Part shown: positions 54,022-64,000 of the stretch, one piece after another | Numbering within the stretch: position 1 is the first letter of the stretch | How the letters are laid out: the number at the start of each line of letters is the position of its first letter | Assembly: GCA_025201345.1 (NCBI GenBank) | Contig: JAIXMG010000016.1 | Coordinates: 372,001 to 436,000 of the forward strand | Direction: 5' to 3' | Source: Thamnidium elegans | Taxonomy: Eukaryota > Mucoromycota > Mucoromycetes > Mucorales > Mucoraceae | DNA length: 64,000 nt | Notes under the pieces: model-generated | Told to the model about the DNA's origin: nothing | Seen by the model: the letters and a program-made list of their open reading frames with translations, nothing else | The model's database searches: none | Translations under genes and position numbers: made by a program

Positions 54022-54441
54022 GTATATAACCTTTAGATTCTCTTTTTTTGCTTTCTTTGTTTTCTTTACTCATTATAAGCAAAGCTAATGGTTTTTTTTT
54101 TCTTCCATCAAACTCACTATTTTTTTGTTACTGGAGAACTTATATCGCTATTATATAAGGTACTCTAAGAATATATATATCTTTCCTCAAAAATATCGCA
54201 TTCGGTCGTATAATACCCAAACAAAACACAAAGACAAAAAATATGATTTTGTGTAAAAGTAAATGCAAATCATGACACAATTTTAAAGTACATGTTTTAC
54301 TTTATGCCAACAAGAATGGTTTAATGCAAACGTTTTTATTTTTTTTTCCTGTGAAATAAGAAAAAAGAGAGTGAGAGGTGAGAGGGTATTATGTGTATTA
54401 AGTTGATTAGATATATATATATATATATATATATGTATAAT
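54022..54441. other. Spacer between U6 and AP-2 mu, no gene seen
   Basis: AT-rich sequence with a TA repeat at 54410-54434. Confidence 0.45.
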
Positions 54442-56126
54442 TTAAAACTATATGAAAAAGGGTTATTAGAATAAATAATAAAAGTATGTAATAACAAAAC
54501 TTACTCTAATCTGGTAGGACCCAGCCTTTGTCATATATCTCACCCATTTAACAGATTGATATCCACTCTTTTCAAAGACCTTTAAAAATCTAACGAGTAA
54601 TCCTGAAGAAGTGAACATGAGTACTTGAAAGTCCATTGAGATAGGAGGTCTAGACCAAACACGCTTATGTGTCATGGAAGATAATTCAGCTTCACCAGTT
54701 AAGGTAAATTCTGCTTGGCCTTGGAAACGTGGTATTCTGTATAGCGTTGGAAAGAAAACGAGTTAGTTTTTTTTTTTTAAAAAAAAAAAATAGATAATAA
54801 AACTTACTTCCAAATAATACAATTTTCAGATGGAGCATATTTTGCTTTACCACCTGAACCAACCTTTACTTCTACCTTCGCTGAATTCAATGGTGTAGGA
54901 ATCTTTAATATGACATTGTTAGCGTAAAGCTTAGGCGAGAAATTAGCCTTGACATTAATTCTATATTCTACACGTGTATTTCCAATTTCAGTAACAACAG
55001 GATGGACTTTAAAAGGCAAGTTTACATTCTCCGTTGTACGATATCTAATAGAAAGTTTAGTTTACATTTCTTATATATATATATATATATATATATAAAG
55101 ATTACATACTTCATCAATTCGAATTCACCATCTGGAGGTACAAAACTAATAGTACGATCGTTATCAAATTTACCAAGTTTAACACATTGATGAAATTGAC
55201 AATCATCAATCTCTACAGCATTTGCACGACGAGCACTTTAGAAGTATAACTTGTTAATAAGCTAAAATACAAGCAGAAAAAAAAAACTTACGTTGTACGA
55301 TTGACGGTATCTTTATCAAGCAACAATTTATCGTTTAAACCAAACTTACACTCTGGAGTACCAGACAAATAAGCTCTCATTAAAATTTGACCTGCCACAT
55401 CAGCTCTTAAAATGGTACCAGTATTACTCATCAACAAATTGACACTTTCAATTACATCAATAAATGCTTCATTCTTTCTATATTTAATATCATTTCTTCT
55501 CCAAGAGATAGCGCCTGTTGCTTGGATTGTAATTCGACTCGAATCCTCTGCTGCCTTTTCAGATTTTACTCCTTCTGTTGTAATATACATTTTTAAAGTA
55601 TCTGTTTCACTATTTTGAGGATAGCCAAAATCAAGGATTTCTTTTGTATGTGTAAGTTAAAATGGTACTCAATTAAAAAAATGTATATATATATATATAA
55701 TTTTTTTTTTACCGTCCAAAAGTTCATAAATCAATACAAAGTTATTCTTTACAGCTTCTTCGTCAAATTTTCCAAAATAACTTCTACCGATATTAACAAC
55801 ACGGTAACAAAATTCAAAAATTAATGCAGCATTGGCGTTCCATTTGGTTACTGCTACAATATAAAGGTTTTCATGACGTACGTGAAAGAAAGAAGTTGAG
55901 CCTAATGTTACAATAGGTGAACGTACATCTGTGTTGGAAATTACTTGAATACGAAATATATCTGCTACTGAACGACTGTATGTAGGTTTCATAACTTGTT
56001 TATTAAAAAAAAGAAAAAAAAAAGGGCGCTTTTTTTTTTGTTGGTTTCTTACCGTAAATCGTGTCTATATAACCGAGAGATGAGTACTTCACCTTTTTGG
56101 TTATAGATGAAAAAGGCACTAATCAT
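54442..56126 (-). CDS. AP-2 clathrin adaptor complex subunit mu
   Basis: About seven exons encode roughly 435 residues. The longin part starts [20 protein letters not shown] and continues [33 protein letters not shown] and [20 protein letters not shown]. The mu-homology domain follows with [67 protein letters not shown] and [14 protein letters not shown]. This is the AP2M1 pattern throughout, not AP-1. The subunit binds YxxPhi cargo signals and PI(4,5)P2 during endocytosis. After QIR, a 57-nt intron leads to a 6-nt last exon (TTTTAA), giving the end QIRF; reading through would add an unrelated tail to 54468. Confidence 0.93.
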
Positions 56127-56747
56127 TATTTCGAGATGAAGAAGATAGAAATTAATTAAAGGGCGGTGCTGGATTATACTTGTATTTTTTTTTCTGTGGG
56201 AGGATAATAATATATCCACATAAGTGGTCACTGGCATTAAAAACTAGGTTATCTTACACCATAGTAGTTACAGTCGCCGAACTAGTCAATAACAGTTATA
56301 GACATCGCATGTTTAGTTTTGTTAATATTGTTGCCGAAAACAAAAGTTGTCGGACATCAGCATAAATAATAAACGCGTTTATTTAAAACAAGATATTATG
56401 CATGATAGTAACCAAGATACTTTTAGTGGTATAGTACTACGAACCCTTTGATGCTGTAATAAAAGAATAAAACATTTAAAGGGAAGTTATGCTAAGGAAC
56501 AGCCAAAGATTTATTTATAAGCTATATTTTCATGCATAATAACGGGGAGTATTACGTATAAGCAATTACCATTGTTCTTTTTTCCTGGTGGAATAATAAG
56601 CATGCTAAAGGCGTCAAGCATCTAAAAATCTATCAAGTTGAAGATTATTTTTATGGGCAAGTGACCGCTTACCTGGGATATTTTTATTAAACACCGTCAG
56701 TCACACCCTTTTTTTTTTCTTCTTTTAAACTATTACTTTTTTTCAAG
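56127..56747. other. Divergent promoter region between AP-2 mu and UPF2
   Basis: About 620 bp without a supported frame; T/C-rich tract immediately before the UPF2 ATG. Confidence 0.5.
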
Positions 56748-59700
56748 ATGGAAAAAAGTAAACAAGAATTAAGAACGTTAAATAAACTTGCTTGGGAAAG
56801 AGGAAAAGGAGGTAATGAAAAAGAAAAAAAGGAAATGCTATAACCCATTTAATATTAAGCTTCCTTTTTTATATACTTAGAAACACCAAAGAATCTTGAC
56901 AGTAACATTAAAAAGAATACAGCCTTTATAAAGAAATGTAAAACGTCATTAGGAACTGACTTGAAGACACAATTGTTAAATGATATCAATAAATTAAGTT
57001 TGGAGAAATATATTTCTGAAATTGTTGGTAGTGTAATGGAGGGTATGTTAAAGTGTAAAACAAGTGTTGATATTTCTGCTTGTGTTGAAGTAAGTTCTAT
57101 TTATTTATAACTATTCTTTCCGCAACTAAAAAAAAATTCTTTTTTTTTTAAAAAAAAAGGTTGTCTCTGCTTTACATCAACGATTTCCAGATAGCTTTAC
57201 GTTGTTATTATCTTACCAATTATCCAAAGCATTACAAACACCTACCAAACAATACTTGGCAACACTAAGCGCCGAACAAAAAGAGAAGGAAGAATCAGCA
57301 CGTATTATCAAACAACGAACCTATTTACGTATCGTCTGTGAGCTTTGGCTAGTGGGTGTCTTAAGATCCGTAGATGACGGTATTGCGACCTTATCCTCAG
57401 TGAATATTGGAGGTGTTGAAACACACCGTGATACAGTTGCAGGATTAATTGGCGGCCCACCTACCACCGCCTCCTCCTCCAGTTCTCGAAAGCCTGTTAA
57501 AAAAGACGAAGGAGGATTTGTTTATAAAATTCTTTATGACATGTTAAATAACGATATGGAACAACACGTTAATTTACCCCTAGTAGCATCCTTTTTAAAA
57601 AACTATGGTCAAGTGATTTTAAACCGAGTGCCTCGAAAGCAACGCGCTGCTGCGGATCAACACGATGAAGAAGTCCCTGTGATAGTTGATGCTGAGTCGG
57701 TAGTGACACCAGACATCCATGCTTTATTCACCAACTTGTTTGAATCTTATTATAAAAGCGTTACTACGCATTTAACAAAGATGCATAAAGTGATTAAAAA
57801 GATGGAGCGTCATAATAACGAAGTCTTGTTCTCACGTGGTGAATTGTCTGAAGAAACAAAGCAACGATTTGAAAAGGCAACTAAAGCGTACGAAAAGATT
57901 TTAACACATACTCAAACTTTATCGGATGCTTTGGATGTGGATATGCCTGATCTCCCTGCAGATGATGGAGCTTCTAAACAATCCATTGTCAGTGCTAATA
58001 GCGGCAATATATTTAATGACGGTAAAGATAATTCAGGTAATGGTATTTGGGAGGATGAAGATGGTCGTAAATTTTATGAGGATTTACCCGATCTTCGTAT
58101 TCTTGTACCTGATGTCTTTTTGGATTCTCAGCAAACTACCAGCAAAGAAGAGCCATCTACCACTACCACTACTACTGCCGATAAAAACGAAACGGATGAA
58201 AATGTTAATACTGAAGAGGATGAATCAAATGGAACTTTATCTACTGATATTGAAGAGAACGAAGATGAAGACAGTAATTTAAACGAAATGGACCCTTCTG
58301 AACTTGTAGATGAAGCTATAGAGAATGTAGGTGAAGACGGAGAAGAAAACAAACCAAACACACAAAATGTTCAATTGGAAGGATTGTTTGCTCGTTTACC
58401 TACCTGTGGTAATCGAGATTTAATTGATAGCATTGCAGTTGATTTTTGTTACATGAATAATAAGGTTGCCAGAAAGAAGCTTGTAAAGACATTATTAAAT
58501 GTTCAAAGACAACGTGTTGATTTGTTACCTTATTATTCTCGTTTAATTGCAACGCTAAATGTATATTTTCCTGATATTGGTGAAATGGCACTTGCTGCTT
58601 TGACATACGAATTCAAGGGATTGCAAAGAAGAAAGACACAGGATTTATTGGAAACACGTATTAAAAATATCCGTTTCTTGGCTGAATTAACAAAGTTTAA
58701 AGTGACACCAGCTCATACAATTTTCCATTCATTCAAGGTAGCACTTGACGACTTTACAAATCAAAATATCGATATTGTATGTAACCTGTTAGAAACATGT
58801 GGTAGATTCTTACTTAAATCTCCAGATACCAGTGCTAGAATTAGCGGCATGTTGGAAACTGTGATGAGAAAGAAGAACGTACAGCATTTGGATAGTAGAT
58901 ACGCTTTAATGGTTGAAAACGCATACTATCAAGCCAACCCACCAGACAAGTCAGCTATTCAAGTCAAGGAAAGATCCACCATGGAACTTTATATCCGTAA
59001 ATTAATTCATGAAGACTTGTGTAAAAAGACGCTGGATAAAGTTTTAAAACAGCTGCGTAAATTACATTGGGAGGATGAAACGATTCGAACCATGCTGGTT
59101 AAAATATTTCAAAAGATTTGGAAGATTAAGTTTGGTAACATTCATTTAATTGCTATTTTAGCAAGCGGATTACATAAGTACCATTCTGATTTTGGTGTAC
59201 AAGTGGTTGATGGTGTTATAGAAGAAATTCGTATTGGTTTAGAACAAAATATCTTTAAACATAATCAAAAAAGAATTGCTGTTGCTAAATACTTGGGTGA
59301 ATTATACAACTATAGAATGATCGAATCGCCTCTTATCTTTGATACGCTTTATTCTATCATCACGTTTGGTCATGAATATGGTAGACCTGCTAGAGAAAGA
59401 TTTTGTCATATTGATGCTCCTAATGATTTCTTCCGTATTCGTATTGTTTGTACTTTACTTGATACCTGTGGTATGTGCTTTGATAGAGGAAGTTCCAAGA
59501 AAAAATTGGACAACTTTTTAACCTTTTTCCAAGTATGTAAATTTCTATAATTTTATTATATATTAGTTACTAATTTTTTTTAAAAAAATAGATGTATATC
59601 TTGAGTAAAAATAAACCACCTATGGATGTTGATTTTATGATTACAGATACCTTAGAAATACTTCGGCCTCAACTCAAGATTATCTCATCTTATGAAGAAG

Positions 59701-60640
59701 CAAACGAAGCAGTTGATCGTATGCTCTTGGAACAATTGCAATCTGTGAAAGGAACAGACGGTAAATTACAAGAAGATGGATTCGAAGAAAGTGAAGCATC
59801 TGAATCATCCAGTGACGAAGATGAAGATGGACCTGTCCTTAAAGACGATTTGGATGATGAAGAGACGGTGAATAGCAGCGATATTAACGAAAAGAATAAC
59901 TCAAATTATGATGACGAAGAAGATGTTGTTGTATTAAACAACAAGAAGGAAGAATTATCAAGAGAGGAAGAGGAAGATTTTGAAAGGGAGTTTAGTAAAA
60001 TGATGTCAGATAGTATTGATTCACGTAAATTTGAAAAGAAGGCGGCCATGTTGGATGTACCTATTCCCATGAACTTGAGAGGCGCCCAAGGTTTGTTTGT
60101 TTGTTTATAAATATATGTAATTTCTTTTTTCTAATATATAATATCAGATCGTCGTACTCTTGCTCAAGGTACAAATAAAACAGAACCAGGAAAGATGGCA
60201 TTTACATTGTTAACAAAGAAAGGAAATCGTCAACAGGTAAAACTAAATCTAGAAATATACATCCAAGTTATTAACACATGTTCTTTATATATAGACTAAA
60301 ATTATGGAAGTTCCATCTGATTCAGTTTTAGCTGTAAGTACACGTTCTAAGCAAGAAGCCGAAAGAAAAGAACAACAGCAATTGAAGCGACTTGTATTGA
60401 ATTATGAAGAAAGAGAAGCTGCTGCTGCTAGACAAGGTATAGATCGCAATGTTTTTTTTTTTTTTTTTTTTTTAGAGCAGAAAAGTTTACATTTATTTAT
60501 TTATTTTAGCTGCTGCTGAAGAACGTGCAAGATTAAAAGGACAATTCCGCGGTAAAAAGGTGTTACAAATGGGTAGTAGTAGCGGTGGTGGTACTGGAGG
60601 AAACTATGCTGCTGGAAGTAGTGGCGCTTCCAACTGGTAA
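56748..60640 (+). CDS. UPF2: UPF2, nonsense-mediated mRNA decay factor
   Basis: Seven exons (starts 56748, 56881, 57160, 59591, 60147, 60298, 60510) encode about 1,150 residues. Three MIF4G-type helical domains are seen, with text such as FIKKCKTSLGTDLKTQLLND, VVSALHQRFPDSFTLLLSYQ, LPTCGNRDLIDSIAVDFCYM and FLKSPDTSARISGMLETVMR. An acidic linker lies between MIF4G-1 and MIF4G-2, and another acidic region follows MIF4G-3. The C-terminal UPF1-binding part reads KMAFTLLTKKGNRQQTKIME then VPSDSVLAVSTRSKQEAE. UPF2 bridges UPF1 and UPF3 at exon junction complexes. The Gly/Ser-rich end (SSSGGGTGGNYAAGSSGASN) is unusual. Confidence 0.95.
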
Positions 60641-60986
60641 AATATTATTTAGAACTCTTGTAAACACACACACACACACACGCACACCAAGAAAGAAAAG
60701 AAAAAGTAATTTATGCAATTGTCATTCATGCAAATTATTATACGTGAATATCATTTTATTTTATTTTTTTCCCCCTCTCTCTCCCTTTTTAATGGATAAG
60801 GTAGTTTCCCACTTTGCACATATAAAATACTTGCATTTATAATAATAATAATAAAAAAAAAAGACTGTATTTTTTTCCACCATTACATATAATATATATA
60901 ATGAAAGAGAAGATGGAAAGGAAACTGGGTAACAAATACATTCACAAATACAAAAAAAAAAAAAAAAAAAAAAAATACATATATAC
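60641..60986. other. Spacer between convergent UPF2 and Rab5 genes
   Basis: Contains an AC dinucleotide repeat near 60663-60686, AAT triplets and an A-run at 60952-60975. No gene. Confidence 0.55.
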
Positions 60987-62102
60987 TTAACCTAAAGAAA
61001 CAAGGATTTAGTTATTCTATCATATTTTAAATTAACTGACAAAACTTACAAGCACATCCATTGGCATTTTCAGCATTATTATTATTATCCAAATCTACAC
61101 CTTGACTGTTTAATCCACCTCTTTTACGAGTATTGTTTGCCAATTGATCAAGAGGCATACGTTTTGCAATTTCTGTAAAGAGTTCATTTACATTATGAGC
61201 TGTCTTTGCTGAAGTTTCAAAAAACAATAGCCCACATTCATCTGCGTATTCTTGAGCAGTCTATTTTTTTTTGTATTAATAATATATATGTATGCAAAAT
61301 AATGTATAAATTACCTTTGTCTCAATAGCTCTTCTACCTTCCAAGTCAGATTTATTTCCAGCTAATGCAATAACAATATTAGGGTCAGCTTGTCGTTGTA
61401 ATTCATTAACCCAAGCCTTTGCTTTATCCAATGAAGACTACATATAAAAAAGATTAGTAAGTACAGGTGATATATATAAAAGAAAAAACTTACGGCTTGA
61501 GTGATATCATATACAACTACGGCACAATTAGCATTACGGTAATACATGGGAGCTAAACTCTTGTAACGTTCCTGACCCGCAGTATCCCTAATGAACTAGG
61601 TTAATATCTCCAAGTAATGGGTTAACTAGTATTTTTTTTTTCTTCTAGTTTTTTTTTTTTTACCAAATTTCAAACTTGACAATTGTATTATCATCCAATG
61701 AGACAGTTTGTGCCAAGAAAGCAGCTACATACTAAAATAGTTAGTATTATACACAAAAGTAAAAAAAAAAAAGGGATGTTCTATACCTCCAATTGTACTT
61801 TCTCTGTATTCATCAAAATGGTCTTTTACAAAACGCATAACCAAACTATATTATAATTCTCTTTTTCTTTAGTATAAATTATACATGTTTTTTGTAGTAT
61901 ACTAAATTTATACCTTGACTTTCCTACAGCAGATTCACCTAGAAAAAAAAAAAAAAAGTTGAGTTTTTATTTTTTAAAAAAAAAAACCAAGTTCCAACTT
62001 TATTTTTTTTTTTAGTTTTTTTAGTTTAAGTTTACCTAAAAGAACCAACTTGAATTGATACGTTTTTCCTTGTTGTTGTTGTTGTGGTTGTCTAGTAGCC
62101 AT
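60987..62102 (-). CDS. Rab5-type small GTPase
   Basis: About eight exons encode roughly 210 residues. The start is [20 protein letters not shown]; GTPase motifs are [16 protein letters not shown] (P-loop), [16 protein letters not shown] (switch I with the Rab5-specific AAFLAQTV), [18 protein letters not shown] (switch II), [10 protein letters not shown] and [14 protein letters not shown]. Rab5 controls early endosome fusion. After GCA the sequence has a good donor (GTAAGT) at 61049; a 58-nt intron ending TTTCTTTAG leads to a 5-nt last exon (GTTAA). This gives the C-terminus NGCAC, a CxC double-geranylgeranyl motif. Without splicing the end would read [10 protein letters not shown]. Confidence 0.93.
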
Positions 62103-62797
62103 TTGCTAATAATGATAATGATAAAGAGATAAAAAAAAAAAGAAAAAAGAAAAAGGAAAAAATAAAAGAATAAACGTCATCTTTTTTTAAGATACCGAAA
62201 ATTGATTTTACGGAGAAAATACAAAAAGAGGAGTATTCAAGGGAAGTTGAATAAAATAGCGTATAAATAAAAAAGAAAAAGAGAAAAAGAGTTATGATAG
62301 TATCCAAGATCTACAATACAGTCATTGGATCTACATCAAAAGAAAAAATACCTGTCAGAGTAAAGCAAACTTCTTTTTTAAGAAAAAACGCATGTTTTTA
62401 AGCTAAACTAGGACTTTTGTTTTAAAAAGTATGGAGCACAGACTTTTTTTTATATAATTTAATAATACTACTGTATAAAAATACAAGTAAAACGTGGACT
62501 GAACACAAACCCACGTTTTTTAATAAAAGCCTTTAGAATAGAATTGACTCTCCCTAATAGAATCCTGCAGGGTTACATCTTGTAACACAGTGTAATCCCA
62601 TCACCCACGTTTTTTTTATTCTACTGAGATCAATGCCCTCTTTTTATAGATATCACTTATATATAAAAAGGAGGAAAAAAATATTAAAGCAAATAGTACC
62701 GCTACACAACAAAAAAAAAAGTATAAATACCAAACTACTTTTATTTTATTTTTTATATTTTTATTAAACCTTTTTCTTTCTGAATATAACAACAAAA
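62103..62797. other. Divergent promoter region between Rab5 and the C2H2 gene
   Basis: Poly-A/T tracts and TATA-like sequence; the plausible CACGTTTT words near 62511 and 62604 are noted without interpretation. No gene. Confidence 0.45.
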
Positions 62798-63410
62798 ATG
62801 GCAAATACTTTACTATCAATTACAGATTCAAAAGGAAGGCAAGTCAACTTGTTAAATGAAATTGAAACAAGTTATCAACCAAAGCGAAGATATCATTGTA
62901 CAGAATTAGGTTGTCAAAAGAGTTTTACTACAAGGTAATACAGTCCATAATAAATCTTTAACAAGTTTATTAATTACTTTATAAAATAGTGGTCATTTAG
63001 CTAGACACCATAGAATTCATACAGGTGAAAAAAACTTTCACTGTATATATCCTGGTTGTCCTTCCAAGTTCTCTCGTCAAGATAATATGATGCAGCATTA
63101 TCGTACACACATGTCTTCTCGATCCAGACATCACCAATACTTGAATCATCACCGTCATCATCAAAGACAAATATTACATTGTCATTCGTACTACAGTTCT
63201 GAAGGCAGTGAATTATACTCATTACGTCAAGAGGATATCAATCGCAGAGCATGGTCATTTTCATCCGGTAGTTCTTCTTCTACTGCTTCAAATCATCCCA
63301 GTTTTCTTATCACCCCTGATTATAGTACAATGTCTCACCACACATCCTTACAAAACTGGAGTGGCACATACTCGCCACCTTCTTATTACTACTACAATGA
63401 CCCTGTATAA
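62798..63410 (+). CDS. C2H2 zinc-finger transcription factor with two fingers
   Basis: Two exons (62798 to about 62935 and about 62992 to 63410) encode about 185 residues. The fingers are YHCTELGCQKSFTTSGHLAR with HHRIH, and FHCIYPGCPSKFSRQDNMMQ with HYRTH, joined by the TGEKN linker. This tandem pair with Arg/Gln-Asp recognition residues resembles fungal Nrg1- or Com2-like stress regulators that bind C-rich sites. The remainder is His-rich (HHRHHQRQ) and Ser/Tyr-rich, ending YSPPSYYYYNDPV. The intron splits finger 1 after FTT. Confidence 0.88.
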
Positions 63411-63642
63411 TTCATCTCTCTCCTCACATGTATACATCCTTTATATGACTTTCTTTTTATTTTTATGCCTCCCCTCCCCCCTTTCCCCAACTCTTTTATA
63501 TATATATATATGCCTATTATGTATTTTTACAGAACTATTTCTGACAAATTAGTAACACTGATTTTTTTTTTCTTTTAAAGTTTATAAAAATTGACGCACC
63601 ACCACTTAAAATCATTAAACTAAGCCTAATTCTGATATACTA

Positions 63643-63799
63643 ATGTTACACGATTTCCCTTTTTTTTTTCGTTACACCACTCAAAAGAAAGTACTCGTTG
63701 AAGAGGATCTTCTTTACATGTTACATGAACCTAAATATCTAGATGATAGATCGAATTATTTAACTGGAGCATTTCATGCTTCTTCAGGTAAATATTCTA
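63643..63799 (+). CDS. Possible first exon of an unidentified gene (partial)
   Basis: An ATG at 63643 opens a 53-codon frame (MLHDFPFFFRYTTQKKVLVE) containing EEDLLYMLHEPKYLDDRSNY and ends at a plausible donor (TCAG|GTAAAT, 63799). No protein family is recognised and the rest of the window (to 64000) shows no clear next exon, so it may continue outside or be spurious. Confidence 0.35.
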
Positions 63800-64000
63800 T
63801 TTAACGTTTAACAATAAGAATAATCTTGGAAAAACCATCAATTTTTGCTGATTCTCTTTGCTACCAATATGTTTTGGCTGCTTTTAGTTTTTTTTCCATC
63901 AATAAAACAATATTCCAAGATATAATTAAATCGACGAGTTACAGTTTATCGATTAAATATAGATTTGGAAAAAAAATCAAAGAGCGGTAATATGACTTAA

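Noticed and set aside
60992..61049. Rab5 C-terminus CKFCQLI as a CaaX box
   Set aside because: A consensus intron begins inside it and splicing gives the usual Rab CxC ending.

Overview
The window is nuclear DNA of an early-diverging filamentous fungus, most likely of the order Mucorales. It is strongly AT-rich. Genes carry short introns (about 50-90 nt) with GTA(A/T)G-type donors, CTAAC/CTAAT-like branch sites and TAG/CAG acceptors. Promoters and introns are full of long A or T runs and TA repeats. Species cannot be named from sequence alone.

Layout. 1-6 kb: a frameshifted Tc1-like transposase, an ABC-F ATPase gene on the minus strand, and a decayed transposon-like reading frame. 6.1-7.2 kb: a secreted cysteine-rich protein built from a 180-bp DNA repeat. 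7.2-10.2 kb: AT-rich, no gene seen. 10.2-29.9 kb: a dense housekeeping block with RasGEF, Integrator subunit 7, an AIRAP/ZFAND2 AN1 zinc-finger protein, an F-box relic joined to a TnpB-like zinc ribbon, prefoldin 1, an ankyrin protein, a LAT-type amino acid permease, an ERI1-type exoribonuclease, a PQ-loop transporter, a HAD hydrolase and guanylate kinase. 30-36 kb: transposon relics and one small serine-rich gene. 36.2-42 kb: an SKT5/CHS4-like chitin synthase regulator, a Hos2/HDAC3-type deacetylase, an F-box protein and a small knottin-like secreted protein. 43.4-45.8 kb: a nearly full-length but broken Fanzor/TnpB-like relic. 46.2-63.4 kb: bHLH and bZIP factors, a single-pass membrane protein, cyclin L, a broken MDR oxidoreductase, a sulfotransferase, a MULE-like element, U6 snRNA, AP-2 mu, UPF2, Rab5 and a C2H2 factor.

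The genes do not form a metabolic cluster. Themes recur: RNA processing and decay (INTS7, ERI1, UPF2, cyclin L, U6), endosome and plasma-membrane traffic (AP-2 mu, Rab5), cell wall and secretion (SKT5-like, cysteine-rich proteins) and chromatin or transcription (Hos2, bHLH, bZIP, C2H2). Many neighbours are convergent with very short 3' spacing; INTS7 and the ZFAND2-like gene appear to share their stop-codon bases.

The most unusual content is the set of three decayed TnpB/Fanzor-like fragments, the Integrator subunit in a fungus, two terminal micro-exons of 5-6 nt that set protein C-termini, and two non-autonomous DNA transposons with visible terminal repeats and target-site duplications. All exon boundaries were read by eye from splice motifs and frame and are unconfirmed by transcripts.
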